DNA of 14,680 nt, from contig JAKJEU010000012.1 of the NCBI GenBank assembly GCA_022705265.1, positions 1-14,680 of the forward strand. Direction: 5' to 3'. The stretch comes from Pseudomonadota bacterium. GTDB lineage: Bacteria > Pseudomonadota > Alphaproteobacteria > JAKJEU01. Positions 13,259-14,680 of this stretch are shown piece by piece. A model generated the notes under the pieces. The model was not told the DNA's origin. It saw nothing but the letters and a program-made list of their open reading frames with translations, and did not search any database. The first letter of the stretch is position 1; every line of letters starts with the position of its first letter. A program made the position numbers and the translations under genes.

Positions 13259-13691
13259 GTTGTCTGATGCTTTAAAAACTTTGATAAGGGTTGCAAAGTG
13301 GGAGCTTGACGAAAGAAGGCGAACCTTAACCGATTTGTTAAAGTTTGAAGACCAAGTATTAGAAGAAAAACGAAGGCTTGAAAAAGAAAAAGAGGCGCAA
13401 GATAATCTTGTTGCCTCTTCTTTGGATTTTGCCTTTTCTTATGATTTGTATTTGAAAGGGTATCTTGAAAAACAAGCTAACCTTGATAAAACTTTGTCAG
13501 AGATAAGAGATTTAATTGAAAAGGCAAGAAATATGTTGGAAGAGGCTTTTATGACTTTGAAAACTTATGAAATATCCGATAAAAATAAAGAAAAGAAAGA
13601 AGCATATGAATTAGAGCTTAAAAATCAAAAAAATCTTGATGAAATGGGGCTTAACTCATATCGAATAAGAAATAAAAAAAGCGAAGAATAA
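13248..13691 (+). CDS. FliJ-like flagellar export chaperone, up to 147 aa
   Basis: A short all-helical protein resembling alphaproteobacterial FliJ, the coiled-coil stalk of the flagellar export ATPase FliI. Visible features are LKTLIRVAKWELDERRRTLTDLL at the N-terminus, a long charged coiled coil, and the end LDEMGLNSYRIRNKKSEE, similar to the common LDE-x-x-L-x-x-Y-R ending. Two starts compete. GTG 13248 overlaps the DsbA-like gene by 11 bases with GAGG immediately before it, which is too close. TTG 13260 has GGTGA eight bases before it and gives a protein four residues shorter (143 residues). I think TTG is more likely but list the longer frame. It is the last gene before a terminator. Helical composition makes over-calling possible. 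Confidence 0.72.
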   Translation: MKNKLSDALKTLIRVAKWELDERRRTLTDLLKFEDQVLEEKRRLEKEKEAQDNLVASSLDFAFSYDLYLKGYLEKQANLDKTLSEIRDLIEKARNMLEEAFMTLKTYEISDKNKEKKEAYELELKNQKNLDEMGLNSYRIRNKKSEE

Positions 13692-13724
13692 AAAAGGTCC
13701 TTGAATTAACCAAAGACCTTTTTT
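13690..13724. terminator. Rho-independent terminator, shared by convergent genes
   Basis: A stem AAAAAAGGTC/GACCTTTTTT (13690-13699 against 13715-13724), extended inward by TTG/CAA after a mismatch, lies directly at the FliJ-like stop codon and 17 bases past the YjfB-like stop on the other strand. A-rich and T-rich flanks let it act both ways. Confidence 0.85.
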
Positions 13725-13741
13725 ATTAAAATAAAAATTTT

Positions 13742-13966
13742 TTAAACTGAAATATCAACAACGGTTCCGACACCAGAGCTTGCCGAAGTTGGCACCATTC
13801 TTGAAGAATCGGTTGACATTGAGGCCACCTGTGACGCCTGATCAAGCAAAGACAATGCAGCCTCGCTACTTGATTGGATTTGTTTCATCATGGCAACTTG
13901 TAAATTTTGTTGCATGGACGCTTGTTGCGAATACATTGCATAGCTTGCAATCGAAGTTACATCCAT
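13742..13966 (-). CDS. YjfB-type putative motility protein, 74 aa
   Basis: The short protein MDVTSIASYAMYSQQASMQQNLQVAMMKQIQSSSEAALSLLDQAS matches the YjfB putative motility protein family: an M-D-x-x-S-x-A start, then a Gln/Ser-rich helix and V-A-M-M-K-x-x, then a helix with LLDQAS, with a Ser/Thr-rich tail. The family is linked to motility mainly by regulation and neighbourhood; biochemistry is unknown. The ribosome binding site is strong (AAGGGGTGAT before the ATG), suggesting abundant product. A promoter with extended -10 precedes it. It faces the FliJ-like gene across a shared terminator, which agrees with a flagellar setting. The low-complexity tail makes homology from eye alone less sure. 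Confidence 0.75.
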   Translation of the reverse strand: MDVTSIASYAMYSQQASMQQNLQVAMMKQIQSSSEAALSLLDQASQVASMSTDSSRMVPTSASSGVGTVVDISV

Positions 13967-14007
13967 AAATCATCACCCCTTGTTTTTAAGTTTAATTACT
14001 AAAATTA

Positions 14008-14038
14008 ATTATAGCATAAAACACCAAAACTTTGTAAA
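14008..14038 (-). promoter_or_regulatory. Extended -10 promoter of the YjfB-like gene
   Basis: The minus strand has TGCTATAAT (perfect -10 at 14008-14013 with upstream TG) and TTTACA (14033-14038) at 19 bases. Predicted start is near 14001, about 35 bases before the ATG. It is a housekeeping-type promoter; I see no flagellar sigma28 or sigma54 element here. Confidence 0.6.
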
Positions 14039-14082
14039 CTTATTTTATATATTTTATTTAATATTTAAAGGATTTCTTGATA

Positions 14083-14680
14083 ATGCCAGTTAATAATGTG
14101 AATAAAGTTATTTCAAAATATCATTTTAATGAAAAACTTAGCCTCGATTCTTGTTTTGAAAACGAAAGATACAAATATCTTAACCTTGATGGTTCTTATA
14201 ATGTCGTCGAAGTGCCATTAGATCAATTTAATATGATTTCATATGACATGAAGGAAATGATAAAAGACGGTAAGATTTACGGCATTTTTAATTCATTACT
14301 TGCAAGCCAAATGTTTAAACCTTCGATGTTTACTTATGAACAAGTAAAAAACATTGCATTAATGGGGTGGATAGACGGGTTAAAAGTCGATGTGGAAAAA
14401 GAAGAACTTATTTTTGATACGGATATAGGTCTTTCACCATTAATTGCTTGTGCGCTTAAAAAATTGGATAAAGATTTTTTTGTAAGTTCTGATTTGAAAT
14501 TAGTTTATGAGAAATCAGACGAATTTTTTAAAGACGAAAAAATTATGAAGGGCTTTTTATTCAAAAAAGAAGTCGAATTAATTGACGATTTAAAAGAAGT
14601 TGATAAAAAATGTCAAAAGGCATTAAAAGATATTGCATACAAATATCTTTTGACTTCAAGCGAAATTCAAGACCTTGCCC
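14083..14680 (+). CDS. Unrecognised protein, 3' end beyond the window (199 aa visible)
   Basis: An open frame starts at ATG 14083 (MPVNNVNKVISKYHFNEKLS) with AAAGGA about ten bases upstream and stays open to the window edge. The visible part is soluble, Lys-, Asp- and Phe-rich, without signal peptide, transmembrane helix or repeated motif. Segments such as YKYLNLDGSYNVVEVPLDQF and ALMGWIDGLKVDVEKEEL give no family I know. Codon use resembles the neighbours. The gene is divergent from the YjfB-like gene, sharing a 116-base gap that could carry a plus-strand promoter (TATATATTTTATTT is too AT-rich to judge). Confidence 0.75.
   Translation, partial: MPVNNVNKVISKYHFNEKLSLDSCFENERYKYLNLDGSYNVVEVPLDQFNMISYDMKEMIKDGKIYGIFNSLLASQMFKPSMFTYEQVKNIALMGWIDGLKVDVEKEELIFDTDIGLSPLIACALKKLDKDFFVSSDLKLVYEKSDEFFKDEKIMKGFLFKKEVELIDDLKEVDKKCQKALKDIAYKYLLTSSEIQDLA

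Noticed and set aside
1655..13724. CRISPR-like repeat from recurring hairpins with AAAAG...CTTTT arms
   Set aside because: The hairpins differ in sequence, are kilobases apart and each follows a stop codon; they are ordinary terminators.

Overview
The window is strongly AT-rich, densely coded bacterial DNA. It carries 18 protein genes (two cut by the window edges) and one tRNA. Three things point to an Alphaproteobacterium: an Irr-like Fur protein with the HHH signature and no CxxC zinc motif, a DUF721 (DciA-like) gene directly followed by a DsbA-like gene, and CheZ plus FliJ-like motility proteins. An [FeFe]-hydrogenase-type receptor and a MinD/ferredoxin/NifX operon indicate an anaerobic life. 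A motile, AT-rich, gut-type or sediment-type anaerobic alphaproteobacterium is my best inference; the species cannot be named from this sequence.

Layout. (1) 1-1631, plus strand: the 3' part of a soluble chemoreceptor that fuses an [FeFe]-hydrogenase H-cluster domain, a small Fe-S domain and a methyl-accepting signalling domain. (2) 1696-3363, minus strand: a tiny membrane protein, a short protein resembling only the N-terminus of lipase-like proteins, and two tandem paralogous membrane proteins. They have recognisable sigma70-type promoters. (3) 3501-6493, minus strand: a compact five-gene operon. It encodes a DUF134-NifX fusion regulator, two MinD-type ATPases with inserted 2x[4Fe-4S] ferredoxins, a CGGC-domain protein and a stand-alone NifX-type protein. 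The set resembles the Orp (orange protein) gene set of sulfate reducers. Its promoter has a 20-bp palindrome lying between and over the -35/-10 elements. (4) 6608-8654, minus strand: a large unrecognised protein with a metallopeptidase-like HExxH motif, and a small two-helix membrane protein. (5) 8735-8808, minus strand: tRNA-Gln(CUG). (6) 8954-11042, plus strand: an Irr-like regulator, a YqaA/DedA-type membrane protein and an unknown membrane-anchored protein with pilin-like architecture. (7) 11115-11894, minus strand: CheZ. (8) 11984-13691, plus strand: DUF721, DsbA-like and FliJ-like genes, tightly coupled. (9) 13742-13966, minus strand: a YjfB-type putative motility protein. (10) 14083 to the end, plus strand: an unrecognised partial gene.

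The themes are redox and Fe-S sensing with motility. The hydrogenase-like receptor would feed a CheA/CheY pathway (not in the window) whose signal is ended by CheZ. FliJ-like and YjfB-like proteins belong to flagellar function, and the DsbA-like protein could support disulfide formation in envelope or flagellar parts. The MinD/NifX operon probably handles metal or Fe-S clusters under control of its own fused regulator. No CRISPR array, insertion sequence, rRNA or clear attachment site was seen. All gene-free stretches are shorter than about 150 bases and hold mainly terminators and promoters.
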